A stretch of DNA of 64,000 nt from Enterococcus sp. DIV0212c (GTDB lineage Bacteria; Bacillota; Bacilli; Lactobacillales; Enterococcaceae), in NCBI RefSeq assembly GCF_017377505.1, contig NZ_JAFREN010000029.1, forward strand, positions 34,940 through 98,939, read 5' to 3'. The position numbers and the translations under genes were made by a program. Of the stretch, positions 18,189 through 28,454 are shown piece by piece. Within the stretch, counting starts at the first letter, position 1; the number at the start of each line of letters is the position of its first letter. The notes under the pieces are model-generated. The model did no database searches. It saw only the letters and a list, made by a program, of their open reading frames with translations, and was not told where the DNA came from.

Positions 18189-19379
18189 TTGGATAATTTT
18201 AGATTTTATGTACCGACAGATATTCGTTTTGGGAAAGATCGTTTAGCAACGGAGTTGACAGATGTTCTAGATGTATATGGTAAAAATGTATTGCTCGTTT
18301 ATGGTGGGGGCAGTATTAAGAAAAATGGTTTATACGATCAAGTCATTGATCTGCTTGAAAAAAATCAAAATAAAGTTGTTGAATTGAACGGCGTAGAGCC
18401 TAATCCTCGTATCGAAACAGTTCGTCGTGGTGTAGCGTTGTGTCGCGAAAATGAGATCGATGTTATCTTGGCTGTAGGCGGAGGTTCAACAATTGATTGT
18501 TCCAAAGTGATTGCAGCAGGTTTTTATAGTGATGAAGACCCGTGGGAAGTCATAGCAGGACGCAAAGGATTTCAAGGTGAGGCATTACCGATTGTTACGA
18601 TCTTAACTTTAGCAGCAACGGGCAGTGAAATGAATATTGGAGCTGTAATCACAAACTTAGCAACAAACCAAAAATTAGGTGTTGGTGGCCCAGCAATGAT
18701 GCCGAAAGTTTCTTTCTTAGATCCAACCTATACATTTACTGTGCCGGCTTATCAAACAGCAGCAGGTTCCGCTGACATACTAAGTCATTTATTCGAAAGT
18801 TATTTCAATATAACTGAAGGTACTGATGTACAAGACTTTGTTTCAGAAGGATTGATGCGTGCTGTTATTAAGAATTGTCCAGTGGCTCTTAAAACACCTG
18901 ATAATTATGATGCCCGTGCTAATTTGATGTGGTCAAGTAGCTTAGCGTTAAATGGTTTGACGAGAAATGGAAAACATGGTGTTTGGTCGTGCCATGCCAT
19001 GGAACATGAGCTAAGTGCTTTTTATGATATTACTCATGGGATCGGTCTGGCTATTTTGACGCCACGTTGGATGAACTATGTTCTTTCTGAACAAACGGTG
19101 ACAAAATTTGCTCAGTTTGCTCATAATGTTTGGGGAATCAACGAGAAAGATCCAATGCTTGCAGCGAAAAAAGGAATTCAAGCAACCTATGATTTCTTCC
19201 AAGCTTGCGATATTCCTATGACATTGCCAGCTGTTGGGATCGACGAAGAGAAATTTGAAGAGATGGCCAAACAAGCGGTAGCCTACAGTACCATCAAAAC
19301 AGATGCCTTTGTTCCATTAACTGAATCAGATGTTGAAGCGATTTATCGTGCATGTTTAACTGAATCTAGTTTTGCATAA
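18189..19379 (+). CDS. Iron-containing alcohol dehydrogenase (BdhA/YugJ-like)
   Basis: The 396-residue protein belongs to the iron-type NAD(P)H-dependent alcohol dehydrogenases. It has the nucleotide-binding GGGSTIDCSKVIAAG, TLAATGSEMN, and the metal ligands Asp and His in SADILSHLFES and two His in HAMEHELSAFYDITHGIGLA. TTG 18189 is chosen because GGAGG (18176-18180) is eight bases upstream; an ATG at 18174 is in frame but precedes the binding site. The natural aldehyde is unknown. Proximity to deoC, whose product is acetaldehyde, suggests but does not prove a link. Confidence 0.88.
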   Translation: MDNFRFYVPTDIRFGKDRLATELTDVLDVYGKNVLLVYGGGSIKKNGLYDQVIDLLEKNQNKVVELNGVEPNPRIETVRRGVALCRENEIDVILAVGGGSTIDCSKVIAAGFYSDEDPWEVIAGRKGFQGEALPIVTILTLAATGSEMNIGAVITNLATNQKLGVGGPAMMPKVSFLDPTYTFTVPAYQTAAGSADILSHLFESYFNITEGTDVQDFVSEGLMRAVIKNCPVALKTPDNYDARANLMWSSSLALNGLTRNGKHGVWSCHAMEHELSAFYDITHGIGLAILTPRWMNYVLSEQTVTKFAQFAHNVWGINEKDPMLAAKKGIQATYDFFQACDIPMTLPAVGIDEEKFEEMAKQAVAYSTIKTDAFVPLTESDVEAIYRACLTESSFA

Positions 19380-19412
19380 CTAAAGTTAACTACTTGAGAA
19401 GGGGATAATTCT

Positions 19413-19748
19413 ATGAAGCAGTTGTTTGATGAAACGTATTCCGAAAACCGGACGCTTTGGTATGCTTATTTTAAAGATATAGAACAACCAGATTTAGTTG
19501 AAATGATCAGTCAGATTATTCGAACCGACTTGAAAGCATCGACTGATGTTCTGGCTACAAGCTGGATATTTTACCGTGAAGAGTTGCAAAAAGATGCGCT
19601 AGAAGAGGAAGTAAGATCCTCGATTATGGTACGTTTGGTGGATGGACAATATTATGTTCACTATAATATGTCTGATTTTGAATTTGTAACGCAGCGAGAA
19701 GCTATTGAAAATTGGCTTCAACGCTTAAAAGCAGATTTAGAAAAATAA
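19413..19748 (+). CDS. Hypothetical protein, 111 residues
   Basis: I do not recognise a family. The protein is acidic and soluble, with no signal peptide or membrane segment, and has several aromatic residues (NRTLWYAYFKDI, YYVHYNMSDFEFV). GAGAAGGGGAT precedes the ATG, and it sits 33 bases after the dehydrogenase gene with a shared terminator behind it, so the two are probably co-transcribed. Confidence 0.75.
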   Translation: MKQLFDETYSENRTLWYAYFKDIEQPDLVEMISQIIRTDLKASTDVLATSWIFYREELQKDALEEEVRSSIMVRLVDGQYYVHYNMSDFEFVTQREAIENWLQRLKADLEK

Positions 19749-19755
19749 GTAAAAA

Positions 19756-19799
19756 AAGACTCTTGAAACTGTAAAGTTTCAGGAGTCTTAATTTTTTTA
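19756..19799. terminator. Terminator between the hypothetical gene and gpmA
   Basis: AAGACTC-TTGAAACT pairs with AGTTTCAGGAGTCTT around GTAA, followed by a T run on the plus strand and an A run before it, so it can act on both converging transcripts. Confidence 0.85.
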
Positions 19800-20483
19800 T
19801 AAGTAGTATTTTTTAGCTACTGTTAGGTCATCGTTTAATTCATAAACAAGTGGTTGACCTGTTGGGATTTCAAGATCCATGATATCTTCATCTGAAATAC
19901 CTTCGATATGTTTTGCTAAAGCACGTAAAGAGTTACCGTGAGCTGCTACTAAAACTGTTTTGTTGTCTAGTAAAGCAGGCGCGATTTCGTCTTGCCAGAA
20001 TGGCAAAGCACGTTCTAGAGTAACTTTTAAGTTTTCTCCGCCTGGAATATCGCGTTGGTCTAACATTGCATAACGACGATCGTTTGCTGCAGAACCTTCA
20101 TCAGTTACTTCCATCAATGGAGGTAAAGTATCGTAAGAACGACGCCAAATGTGTACTTGGTCATCTCCATATTTTTCAGCAGTTTCTTGTTTGTTTAAAC
20201 CTTGTAATTTACCATAATGACGTTCGTTCAAGCGCCAAGATTTGATTTGAGGAACCCATAATTGATCTGAGTTTTCTAAAAGTAAGTTACATGTTTTGAT
20301 AGCACGAGTTAATACAGAAGTATAAGCTACATCAAATTCAATTCCAGCTTCTTTGATTTTGCGTCCGCCTTCGATTGCTTCTTCAACACCTTGTGGTGCT
20401 AAATCTACGTCAGCCCAACCTGTAAATTGATTCAACGCATTCCATTCACTAAGTCCATGACGAGAAAATACTAATTTTGGCAT
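19797..20483 (-). CDS. gpmA: 2,3-bisphosphoglycerate-dependent phosphoglycerate mutase
   Basis: The 228-residue glycolytic enzyme interconverts 3- and 2-phosphoglycerate through a phospho-histidine. [18 protein letters not shown] carries the catalytic His, RRSYDTLPP is the substrate loop, and [11 protein letters not shown] holds the second His. AAAGGAGAG precedes the ATG. It is monocistronic on the minus strand. Confidence 0.96.
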   Translation of the reverse strand: MPKLVFSRHGLSEWNALNQFTGWADVDLAPQGVEEAIEGGRKIKEAGIEFDVAYTSVLTRAIKTCNLLLENSDQLWVPQIKSWRLNERHYGKLQGLNKQETAEKYGDDQVHIWRRSYDTLPPLMEVTDEGSAANDRRYAMLDQRDIPGGENLKVTLERALPFWQDEIAPALLDNKTVLVAAHGNSLRALAKHIEGISDEDIMDLEIPTGQPLVYELNDDLTVAKKYYL

Positions 20484-20697
20484 GTATAGCTCTCCTTTGA
20501 GTTGTAGTTTCTGAAACTTTCATTTCCTTTTCTATTGTACACCGTTTTAAAATAGATTTCCATTGTAAATTAGTAAAAATTACTGAAAGCGACGGTTAAA
20601 TGAGTTTGTTTAAGTCAGCTATTGTAATGAAAGTATTCAACAGGAAGGGCAACTAAAACGATGCGCTCTCCTAGATAGGTTTTCTATTTGATTCTCA

Positions 20698-21285
20698 TTA
20701 GTCTTCAGCGATCTTAGCAATATCAGCTTCAGATAAATTGATGTATTTATAGCAAGTACCAACTGAAACATTGCATTTTGAGGAAATAAACTGGATCGTT
20801 TCCTTTTTATCATGATATAAATACCGGATTTTTTTGACCGTTCGTGCATCTATCTTAGGTCGACCGCCGATTTTTCCTTTTTTTCGAGCATTGTTCAATC
20901 CGATTAATGTACGCTCCTTGATCAGATCGCATTCCATTGTTGCTAATCCATTCATTAGTTTAAAGTAAATTTCTCCCATAGGATGTCGGGTGTCGATTTC
21001 TTCATCAATGCTGACTAAATGAATGCCGGAACCTTTGAACATTTGTGTCAGCTCAGTCAGTTGGCGAGTAGAGCGGCCTAAGCGGTTTAAACGGCAAACA
21101 ACTAAAGTGTCTCCTGCAGTTAAACTATTGAGCAGAGTCTCCAACTCAGAAACAACTTGATTGTCATTAGTGATGTCAAAAGATTCTTGATAAATATCAT
21201 CACAGCCAAAGTCAGACAGTACTTTTATTTGAGTATCTAAGTCAGTATCAGTAATTGTGGTACGAGCATAACCAATTATTTTCAT
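20698..21285 (-). CDS. Serine-recombinase (resolvase/invertase) homologue, catalytic Ser position is Thr
   Basis: The 195-residue protein aligns with Tn3/gamma-delta type resolvases: MKIIGYAR at the N-terminus, RLNRLGRSTRQL in the active-site helix region, LIKERTLIGL (long helix E), GGRPKID, and a C-terminal Hin-like helix-turn-helix (KETIQFISSKCNVSVGTCYK). In gamma-delta resolvase GYARVS places the nucleophile at Ser10; here residue 10 is Thr (GYARTT). The Asp before the active-site Arg is Asn, and the conserved Ser39 region is not recognisable. The DNA-binding half is intact. No transposase, terminal repeats or other mobile genes lie nearby, so it looks like a chromosomal, perhaps repurposed, protein (inference). 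Confidence 0.85.
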   Translation of the reverse strand: MKIIGYARTTITDTDLDTQIKVLSDFGCDDIYQESFDITNDNQVVSELETLLNSLTAGDTLVVCRLNRLGRSTRQLTELTQMFKGSGIHLVSIDEEIDTRHPMGEIYFKLMNGLATMECDLIKERTLIGLNNARKKGKIGGRPKIDARTVKKIRYLYHDKKETIQFISSKCNVSVGTCYKYINLSEADIAKIAED

Positions 21286-21416
21286 CGTTCGTCCTTTCTA
21301 GTAAAAAAAGTATATAGGATACTAAAAATGTAGCATATAAACGGACGGAATGATAGTTGTTTTTTTATCTTTTTTTAATGTCTTTCTTCTTTTTCAAATC
21401 CTATTCAAATAATTCG

Positions 21417-22094
21417 TTATACAGGAACATTAATTGTTTTAGGACCTGCTTCTCCGCCAACGATTACCGTTGAAACGATGTTAAGGAACAAGCCGTGTTC
21501 AACGACGCCGACCAAGTGGTCTAAATAAGCACCTAGAGCGATAGGGTCAGTAATTTCTTCTAAATGAAGATCGATGATGTAATGACCGCCGTCTGTAACT
21601 AAAATGTCTCCAGCAGGTGTTGTGCGTAAAGCAGGAGCAAACCCTTTTTCTTCAAATAAATGAACCAATTGTTGACTACCATATGGAATGACTTCAACAG
21701 GTAATGGGAATTTACCAAGTTTTTTAACTAATTTAGACTCATCAACGATCCAAATACATTGTTTTGAATAGGTCGCTACGATTTTTTCAAATAATAAAGC
21801 AGCGCCGCCGCCTTTGATTCCTTGAAAATCTTCGCTGATCTCATCTGCACCATCAATCGTCAAGTCGACATAAGGAACCTCGTCGATTCCTTTTAAAGGA
21901 ATACCTAATTCTTGTGCTTGACGTTCAGTTTCTTTTGACGTTGTAACACCGACGATCGATAATCCTTCTTCTTTTACACGTCGACCAATTTCATCAACCA
22001 TGAATTTTGCCGTAGATCCAGTTCCTAGACCTACGATCATACCATCTTTTACATATTTTGCCGCTTCGATTCCTGCCATTTGTTTAAGATTCAT
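21417..22094 (-). CDS. rpiA: Ribose-5-phosphate isomerase A
   Basis: This 225-residue enzyme interconverts ribose-5-phosphate and ribulose-5-phosphate, taking up the DeoB product of ribonucleosides into the pentose phosphate pathway. Motifs are [21 protein letters not shown] and [14 protein letters not shown] with the catalytic lysine and glutamate. Length is typical. GAAAGGGGCGAAC lies before the ATG. Confidence 0.96.
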   Translation of the reverse strand: MNLKQMAGIEAAKYVKDGMIVGLGTGSTAKFMVDEIGRRVKEEGLSIVGVTTSKETERQAQELGIPLKGIDEVPYVDLTIDGADEISEDFQGIKGGGAALLFEKIVATYSKQCIWIVDESKLVKKLGKFPLPVEVIPYGSQQLVHLFEEKGFAPALRTTPAGDILVTDGGHYIIDLHLEEITDPIALGAYLDHLVGVVEHGLFLNIVSTVIVGGEAGPKTINVPV

Positions 22095-22256
22095 CAGCTT
22101 GTTCGCCCCTTTCGAATAATCAAAGATATTGTACCTTTAAACGAAAAAAAAAGATAGAATGATTTGGTGAAATGACGATTTTCTACTATATAAATGTTCA
22201 GTTTGTAAATGAGGCAAAAAAAACAGTTGTTTTACTGAAAAAAAGACGATAAACGG

Positions 22257-22285
22257 TTGACAGACCGTAAATACCATGATATCCT
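22257..22285 (+). promoter_or_regulatory. Promoter of the str operon (rpsL-rpsG-fusA-tuf)
   Basis: TTGACA (22257-22262), a 17-base spacer and TATCCT (22280-22285). It is the only good promoter in the 353-base gap before rpsL. Confidence 0.75.
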
Positions 22286-22289
22286 AGCG

Positions 22290-22447
22290 AAGGTGCTTTA
22301 TCTACAGGTCTCTCGTTGGAGACGTGCTGACTGTCTATCGAAGCATATTTGATAATGAGTGCAGAGATTGCATTATTTTTTATCGCTAAAAAAGAACCAC
22401 CTGGATGTGTGGGACTAGATGCGAAATGAGGAAGGAGGAAACAAGGA
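22290..22447 (+). promoter_or_regulatory. Structured leader of rpsL
   Basis: About 155 bases of untranslated leader separate the promoter from rpsL. GTCTC-tcgttg-GAGAC forms a small hairpin, GGTGCTT and AAGCATA may close around it, and AATGAGTGCA can pair with TGCATT (22354-22373) just before a T run, which looks like an attenuator. AAGGAGGAAAC is the rpsL ribosome binding site. A ribosomal-protein-binding or growth-linked role is an inference. The rest of the gap (22095-22256) is AT-rich and shows nothing else I can name. Confidence 0.45.
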
Positions 22448-22867
22448 ATGCCTACAATTAATCAATTAGTACGTAAACCTCGTAAATCAAAGGTGGAGAA
22501 ATCTAATTCACCAGCGTTGAACAAAGGATATAATAGTTTTAAGAAATCTCAAACGAACGTAAACTCACCACAAAAGCGTGGGGTTTGTACTCGTGTGGGA
22601 ACAATGACACCTAAAAAACCGAACTCAGCTTTACGTAAATATGCCCGTGTTCGTTTGTCTAACTTAATCGAAGTAACAGCTTATATCCCAGGTATTGGTC
22701 ACAACTTACAAGAACATAGCGTGGTATTATTACGCGGTGGACGTGTAAAGGATTTACCAGGGGTACGTTATCATATCGTACGTGGTGCGCTTGATACAGC
22801 CGGTGTTACAGATCGTAAACAAAGCCGCTCTAAATATGGTACTAAAATGCCTAAAGCAGCTAAATAA
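22448..22867 (+). CDS. rpsL: 30S ribosomal protein S12
   Basis: S12 (139 residues) lies at the decoding centre. [29 protein letters not shown] and [13 protein letters not shown] are near-universal. The lysines of TPKKPNS, whose change gives streptomycin resistance in many bacteria, are the wild-type residues. First gene of the str operon. Confidence 0.98.
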   Translation: MPTINQLVRKPRKSKVEKSNSPALNKGYNSFKKSQTNVNSPQKRGVCTRVGTMTPKKPNSALRKYARVRLSNLIEVTAYIPGIGHNLQEHSVVLLRGGRVKDLPGVRYHIVRGALDTAGVTDRKQSRSKYGTKMPKAAK

Positions 22868-22923
22868 TTTGACAATCACTAAGGTATTATATAAAAAAGA
22901 ATTTTCGGAAGGAGGAGTTACGG

Positions 22924-23394
22924 ATGCCACGTAAAGGTCCTGTTACAAAACGCGATGTTTTACCAGATCCAATTTATAACTCAAAATTAGTAACTCGCTT
23001 AATCAACCGTGTAATGGTTGATGGAAAACGCGGGATTGCTGCTAATATTATCTATAATTCATTTGATATCATCAAAGAATCTACAGGTAACGATCCATTG
23101 GAAGTTTTCGAACAAGCAATGAAAAACGTTATGCCTGTCTTAGAAGTAAAAGCTCGCCGTGTTGGGGGTTCTAACTATCAAGTACCAGTTGAAGTTCGTC
23201 CAGAACGTCGTACAACTTTAGGCTTACGTTGGGTTGTTAACTATGCTCGCCTACGCGGTGAACATACAATGGAACAACGTCTAGCGAAAGAAATCATGGA
23301 TGCTGCCAATAACACTGGTGCTTCTGTCAAAAAACGTGAAGACACACACAAAATGGCGGACGCTAACCGTGCGTTTGCACATTATCGTTGGTAA
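22924..23394 (+). CDS. rpsG: 30S ribosomal protein S7
   Basis: S7 (156 residues) nucleates assembly of the 30S head. It begins [16 protein letters not shown] and has the conserved [17 protein letters not shown] arm. GGAAGGAGGAG precedes the ATG. It stands between rpsL and fusA. Confidence 0.98.
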   Translation: MPRKGPVTKRDVLPDPIYNSKLVTRLINRVMVDGKRGIAANIIYNSFDIIKESTGNDPLEVFEQAMKNVMPVLEVKARRVGGSNYQVPVEVRPERRTTLGLRWVVNYARLRGEHTMEQRLAKEIMDAANNTGASVKKREDTHKMADANRAFAHYRW

Positions 23395-23476
23395 GATCCT
23401 CTCTGTACGTAATTTAACTTTACAACAGACAGTCACTTTACAATCGATTTAAATAAAGAGAGGAGAACACCCTAGA

Positions 23477-25564
23477 ATGGCAAGAGAATTTTCGTTAGAA
23501 AACACTCGTAATATCGGTATTATGGCTCACGTTGATGCGGGTAAAACAACAACAACAGAGCGTATTTTATACTATACTGGTAAAATCCATAAAATTGGTG
23601 AAACGCACGAAGGTGCTTCACAAATGGACTGGATGGAACAAGAACAAGAACGTGGTATTACCATCACATCTGCTGCAACAACTGCAGAGTGGAAAGGTTA
23701 CCGAGTAAACATTATCGATACACCAGGACACGTGGATTTCACTATTGAAGTTCAACGTTCACTACGTGTATTGGATGGTGCTGTAACCGTTCTTGATTCA
23801 CAATCAGGTGTGGAACCGCAAACTGAAACAGTTTGGCGTCAAGCAACTGAATATAAAGTTCCACGTGTTGTTTTCTGTAATAAAATGGATAAAATCGGTG
23901 CGGATTTCTTATACTCTGTAAACTCATTACATGATCGTTTACAAGCAAATGCTCATCCAATCCAATTACCAATTGGTGCAGAAGATAACTTCACAGGGAT
24001 CATCGATTTAATTACGATGAAAGCTGAAATCTATACAAATGACTTAGGTACAGACATCCAAGAAACTGAAATTCCAGAAGAATATATGGATCAAGCAGTT
24101 GAATGGCGTGAAAAATTAGTTGAAGCTGTTGCTGAAACTGATGAAGACCTAATGATGAAATATCTTGACGGTGAAGAAATTACTATCGAAGAATTAAAAG
24201 CGGGTATCCGCCAAGCAACGATCAACGTTGAATTCTTCCCAGTAATGGCTGGTTCTGCCTTTAAAAATAAAGGTGTTCAATTAATGCTTGATGCAGTTCT
24301 TGATTACTTGCCATCACCACTTGATATCGAAGCAATCAAAGGGATCGATACAAAAACAGACGAAGAAACAACTCGTCCTGCTGATGACGAAGCTCCTTTT
24401 GCTTCACTAGCATTTAAAGTTATGACTGACCCGTTTGTTGGTCGTTTAACTTTCTTCCGTGTATATTCTGGTGTCCTTGAAAGTGGTTCATATGTATTGA
24501 ACGCTTCTAAAGACAAAAAAGAACGTATCGGTCGTATTCTACAAATGCATGCCAATACACGTAAAGAAATCGATAAAGTCTTTTCAGGTGATATCGCTGC
24601 CGCTGTTGGATTGAAAGATACAACAACTGGTGATACTTTATGTGCGATGGACGCACCAGTTATTCTTGAATCAATCGAGTTCCCAGAACCGGTTATCCAA
24701 GTAGCTGTTGAACCTAAATCAAAAGCTGACCAAGATAAAATGGGTATCGCTCTGCAAAAACTTGCAGAAGAAGATCCATCATTCCGCGTTGAAACAAACG
24801 TTGAAACTGGTGAAACAGTTATCTCTGGTATGGGCGAATTGCACTTAGACGTATTAGTAGACCGTATGAGACGTGAGTTCAAGGTTGAAGCAAACGTTGG
24901 TGCTCCTCAAGTATCATATCGTGAAACTTTCCGTGCGCCTCTAACTCAGGCTGAAGGTAAGTTTGTACGTCAGTCTGGTGGTAAAGGTCAATACGGACAT
25001 GTCTGGGTTGAATTTACACCAAACGAAGAAGGAAAAGGTTTTGAATTTGAAAATGCTATCGTCGGTGGTGTGGTTCCTCGTGAATACATCCCAGCGGTTG
25101 AAAAAGGCTTGGCAGAATCTATGAACAACGGTGTTCTTGCTGGATATCCATTAGTTGATATTAAAGCAAAACTTTACGATGGTTCATACCATGATGTCGA
25201 TTCAAATGAAACAGCCTTCCGTGTAGCGGCTTCTATGGCTCTACGTGCGGCTGCTAAGAAAGCTAATCCAGTTATCTTAGAACCAATGATGAAAGTAACG
25301 ATCACTGTACCAGAAGATTACTTAGGTGATATCATGGGACACGTTACAAGTCGTCGTGGACGTGTTGAAGGAATGGAAGCACACGGCAATTCACAAATTG
25401 TTAATGCAATGATTCCTTTAGCTGAAATGTTTGGTTATGCTACAACATTACGTTCAGCAACACAAGGTCGCGGTACATTTATGATGGTCTTTGATCACTA
25501 TGAAGACGTACCAAAATCTGTACAAGAAGAAATTATCAAGAAAAATGGCGGAAACAACGCATAA
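23477..25564 (+). CDS. fusA: Elongation factor G
   Basis: This 695-residue GTPase drives ribosomal translocation. G1 AHVDAGKTT, switch region [14 protein letters not shown]3 DTPGHVDF and G4 NKMD are all present, followed by domains II-V with the RGRVEGMEA segment near the C-terminus. GAGAGGAG precedes the ATG. Large open frames on the opposite strand within it are shadows. Confidence 0.98.
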   Translation: MAREFSLENTRNIGIMAHVDAGKTTTTERILYYTGKIHKIGETHEGASQMDWMEQEQERGITITSAATTAEWKGYRVNIIDTPGHVDFTIEVQRSLRVLDGAVTVLDSQSGVEPQTETVWRQATEYKVPRVVFCNKMDKIGADFLYSVNSLHDRLQANAHPIQLPIGAEDNFTGIIDLITMKAEIYTNDLGTDIQETEIPEEYMDQAVEWREKLVEAVAETDEDLMMKYLDGEEITIEELKAGIRQATINVEFFPVMAGSAFKNKGVQLMLDAVLDYLPSPLDIEAIKGIDTKTDEETTRPADDEAPFASLAFKVMTDPFVGRLTFFRVYSGVLESGSYVLNASKDKKERIGRILQMHANTRKEIDKVFSGDIAAAVGLKDTTTGDTLCAMDAPVILESIEFPEPVIQVAVEPKSKADQDKMGIALQKLAEEDPSFRVETNVETGETVISGMGELHLDVLVDRMRREFKVEANVGAPQVSYRETFRAPLTQAEGKFVRQSGGKGQYGHVWVEFTPNEEGKGFEFENAIVGGVVPREYIPAVEKGLAESMNNGVLAGYPLVDIKAKLYDGSYHDVDSNETAFRVAASMALRAAAKKANPVILEPMMKVTITVPEDYLGDIMGHVTSRRGRVEGMEAHGNSQIVNAMIPLAEMFGYATTLRSATQGRGTFMMVFDHYEDVPKSVQEEIIKKNGGNNA

Positions 25565-25703
25565 TAGTTAAGAAATAAGCACTTGCTTATTTATGGCTAG
25601 GATTTTCTGGCGATTTCGGTTAAACTAATTAAAGATGATCAGGTAGCTGTAAACTATCTATCAAATAAAATAAAATTCATATATTTTAGGAGGAACATTT
25701 AAA

Positions 25704-26891
25704 ATGGCTAAAGAAAAATTTGACCGTTCTAAACCCCATGTAAACATTGGTACTATTGGACACGTTGACCATGGTAAAACTACATTAACTGCTGCAATCG
25801 CAACTGTGTTAGCTAAACACGGTGGCGGTGAAGCTCAAAACTATGCTGATATCGATAACGCTCCAGAAGAAAAAGAACGTGGTATCACAATCAACACTTC
25901 TCACATCGAGTATGAAACTGATGCTCGTCACTATGCCCACGTGGATTGCCCAGGACACGCGGATTACGTTAAAAACATGATCACTGGTGCTGCACAAATG
26001 GATGGAGCTATCTTAGTAGTATCTGCTGCTGATGGTCCTATGCCTCAAACTCGTGAGCACATCTTGTTATCACGTAACGTTGGTGTACCATACATCGTTG
26101 TTTTCTTAAACAAAATGGATATGGTAGATGACGAAGAATTATTAGAATTAGTAGAAATGGAAGTTCGTGATTTATTATCTGAATATGACTTCCCAGGTGA
26201 CGACACTCCTGTTATCGCTGGTTCTGCTTTGAAAGCATTAGAAGGCGACGCTTCATACGAAGAAAAAATCATGGAATTAATGGCTGCAGTTGATGAGTAC
26301 ATCCCAACTCCAACTCGTGATACTGACAAACCATTCATGATGCCAGTCGAAGACGTATTCTCAATCACTGGACGTGGTACAGTTGCTACTGGCCGTGTTG
26401 AACGTGGAGAAGTTCGCGTTGGTGACGAAATCGAAATCGTTGGTATCAAAGAAGATACTGCTAAAACAACAGTTACTGGTGTTGAAATGTTCCGTAAATT
26501 GTTAGACTACGCTGAAGCTGGCGATAACATCGGTGCTTTATTACGTGGTGTTGCACGTGAAGATATCGAACGTGGACAAGTATTGGCAAAACCTGCTTCA
26601 ATCACTCCACACACAAAATTTAAAGCTGAAGTTTATGTTTTATCAAAAGAAGAAGGCGGACGTCACACTCCATTCTTCACAAACTACCGTCCTCAGTTCT
26701 ACTTCCGTACTACTGACGTAACTGGTGTAGTTGAATTACCAGAAGGTATCGAAATGGTAATGCCTGGTGATAACGTTGCAATGGACGTTGAATTAATCCA
26801 CCCAATCGCTATCGAAGACGGAACTCGTTTCTCTATTCGTGAAGGCGGACGTACTGTTGGTTCAGGCGTTGTTTCTGAAATCACTAAATAA
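25704..26891 (+). CDS. tuf: Elongation factor Tu
   Basis: EF-Tu (395 residues) delivers aminoacyl-tRNA to the ribosome. [14 protein letters not shown], the [20 protein letters not shown] block, and NKMDMVDD form the GTPase; the C-terminal barrels end [10 protein letters not shown]. Codons are strongly biased to the optimal set, as expected for the most abundant protein. TTAGGAGG precedes the ATG after a 139-base gap that may hold a processing site or a weak promoter. A terminator follows. Confidence 0.98.
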   Translation: MAKEKFDRSKPHVNIGTIGHVDHGKTTLTAAIATVLAKHGGGEAQNYADIDNAPEEKERGITINTSHIEYETDARHYAHVDCPGHADYVKNMITGAAQMDGAILVVSAADGPMPQTREHILLSRNVGVPYIVVFLNKMDMVDDEELLELVEMEVRDLLSEYDFPGDDTPVIAGSALKALEGDASYEEKIMELMAAVDEYIPTPTRDTDKPFMMPVEDVFSITGRGTVATGRVERGEVRVGDEIEIVGIKEDTAKTTVTGVEMFRKLLDYAEAGDNIGALLRGVAREDIERGQVLAKPASITPHTKFKAEVYVLSKEEGGRHTPFFTNYRPQFYFRTTDVTGVVELPEGIEMVMPGDNVAMDVELIHPIAIEDGTRFSIREGGRTVGSGVVSEITK

Positions 26892-26956
26892 TTTAAATTT
26901 AACGATTTAATATAAAGCAATAAAACCGACCTAAAACATCGGCGTACTCGGACGTA

Positions 26957-26988
26957 AGTCGAAGGGATTTCCCTTCGGCTTTTTTTGT
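26957..26988 (+). terminator. Terminator of the str operon
   Basis: GTCGAAGGG (26957-26965) pairs with CCCTTCGGC around ATTT, followed by seven Ts. Confidence 0.9.
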
Positions 26989-27012
26989 TTCAAAAAGTTT
27001 TCGGTATAAATT

Positions 27013-27054
27013 GGAACTTTAAATATTTAAGTACATATTTAAATAAAGTTTCCA
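27013..27054. other. AT-rich imperfect inverted repeat in the tuf-rpsJ gap
   Basis: GGAACTTTAAATATTT and its partner ending AAAGTTTCC form an imperfect dyad. The gap of 575 bases holds the tuf terminator, this repeat, about 200 AT-rich bases without recognisable features, then the S10 promoter and leader. The repeat may be upstream promoter DNA; function is unknown. Confidence 0.3.
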
Positions 27055-27265
27055 AAAAATTCTATTAGTATTGTTTGTGTATGGATAGATATGTAAGCCA
27101 GTAAGCATATTTGCGCAACTCTATATAAGTAATCTAGATACAGTATTCGGAATATATTTCTTCTATATAATAGTTAAAAAGCATTATCAAGTTCTTCCTA
27201 TATAAGAGATTGTGCTTTTAAGAAAATGCTTGCAGTAAAAAAGTCGTTTTTTCTAGAAAAAAACC

Positions 27266-27294
27266 TTGCTATTACTGTATTTCTGTAATATAAT
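27266..27294 (+). promoter_or_regulatory. Promoter of the S10-spc-alpha ribosomal operon
   Basis: TTGCTA (27266-27271), exactly 17 bases, then TATAAT (27289-27294), preceded by A/T tracts that could act as an UP element. Confidence 0.85.
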
Positions 27295-27309
27295 TACAAA
27301 GGTGCTATT

Positions 27310-27466
27310 TATAGAAGTGTAAAAGCATTGGTAAATCAAGCTTTTGATCTACCGGCTAAGAAACGAGAGGTTGCGACACGCCCGGGCGCTTTGCCACGAA
27401 CGAGCGTGACGGAAAAATTTTCGTGGAGCTATGTCTACTTTCAAAATAGGCGAAGGAGGGAACAAG
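27310..27466 (+). promoter_or_regulatory. Structured 5' leader of rpsJ
   Basis: About 160 untranslated bases precede rpsJ. GGTAAATCA/TGATCTACC forms a hairpin with one mismatch, followed by a GC-rich block with the self-complementary CGCCCGGGCG and by CCACGAA paired with TTTTCGTGG. Such density of structure in otherwise AT-rich DNA points to a regulatory leader, plausibly an autogenous ribosomal-protein target. That role is inferred. Confidence 0.5.
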
Positions 27467-27775
27467 ATGGCAAAACAAAAAATTCGTATCCGTTTAAAAG
27501 CGTATGAACATCGTATTTTAGATCAATCAGCGGATAAAATTGTGGAAACAGCAAAAAGAACTGGAGCTGACGTGTCAGGACCAATTCCATTACCAACAGA
27601 ACGCTCGCTTTACACAGTTATTCGTGCGACTCATAAATACAAAGATTCACGCGAACAATTCGAAATGCGTACGCACAAACGTCTAATCGACATTGTGAAC
27701 CCAACACCAAAGACAGTTGATGCTTTAATGAAGCTTGACTTACCGTCTGGTGTGAATATTGAAATCAAACTATAA
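27467..27775 (+). CDS. rpsJ: 30S ribosomal protein S10
   Basis: S10 (102 residues, [20 protein letters not shown]) is the first gene of the S10 operon and also the NusE transcription factor. The frame is open from 27431, but ATG 27467 directly follows GAAGGAGGG and gives the universal N-terminus. The loop GPIPLPTE is intact. Confidence 0.97.
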   Translation: MAKQKIRIRLKAYEHRILDQSADKIVETAKRTGADVSGPIPLPTERSLYTVIRATHKYKDSREQFEMRTHKRLIDIVNPTPKTVDALMKLDLPSGVNIEIKL

Positions 27776-27799
27776 AATCAAGATGATGGAGGTGTACTC

Positions 27800-28429
27800 A
27801 TGACCAAAGGAATCTTAGGAAAAAAAGTGGGAATGACACAAATCTTTACTGAGTCTGGCGAATTAATTCCAGTAACAGTAGTTGAAGCTACGCCAAACGT
27901 AGTTTTACAAGTAAAAACTGTTGAAACTGATGGATACGAAGCTATCCAAATTGGTTACCAAGACAAACGTGAAGTATTAGCGAACAAACCTGCGAAAGGT
28001 CATGTTGCGAAAGCAAACACGGCTCCTAAGCGCTTCATTAAGGAATTCAAAAATGTTGAGCTAGGAGAATATGAAGTAGGTAAAGAAATTAAGGTAGATG
28101 TTTTCCAAGCAGGAGACATTATTGATGTAACAGGAACTTCGAAAGGTAAAGGATTCCAAGGCGTTATCAAACGTCACGGACAAAGCCGCGGACCAATGAG
28201 TCACGGTTCACGTTACCACCGTCGTCCTGGGTCAATGGGTCCAGTTGCACCTAACCGTGTATTTAAAAATAAAAAACTTGCTGGCCGTATGGGTGGCAAC
28301 CGCGTAACAATTCAAAACCTTGAAATTGTTAAAGTGGACGCTGAAAGAAATGTAATCATGATCAAAGGTAACATTCCTGGAGCGAAAAAATCATTAATCA
28401 CAATCAAATCAGCTGTGAAAGCTAAATAA
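27800..28429 (+). CDS. rplC: 50S ribosomal protein L3
   Basis: L3 (209 residues) helps form the peptidyl transferase centre. It begins [18 protein letters not shown] and has the long internal loop with [23 protein letters not shown] precedes the ATG; 24 bases after rpsJ. Confidence 0.98.
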   Translation: MTKGILGKKVGMTQIFTESGELIPVTVVEATPNVVLQVKTVETDGYEAIQIGYQDKREVLANKPAKGHVAKANTAPKRFIKEFKNVELGEYEVGKEIKVDVFQAGDIIDVTGTSKGKGFQGVIKRHGQSRGPMSHGSRYHRRPGSMGPVAPNRVFKNKKLAGRMGGNRVTIQNLEIVKVDAERNVIMIKGNIPGAKKSLITIKSAVKAK

Positions 28430-28454
28430 GCGTAGAGAAAGGAGGAACTAAGGA

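Noticed and set aside
20698..21285. Resolvase gene as evidence for a transposon insertion
   Set aside because: No transposase, terminal inverted repeats or cargo genes; neighbours gpmA and rpiA are intact housekeeping genes.
24304..24882. 192-codon open frame on the minus strand inside fusA
   Set aside because: It is the reverse shadow of a strongly codon-biased gene; composition is Ser/Thr/Ile-rich with no family resemblance, and it has no ribosome binding site.
26892..27265. Possible small gene or RNA in the long tuf-rpsJ gap
   Set aside because: AT-rich with stops in all frames; apart from the tuf terminator and one imperfect dyad I see no start signal or strong structure.
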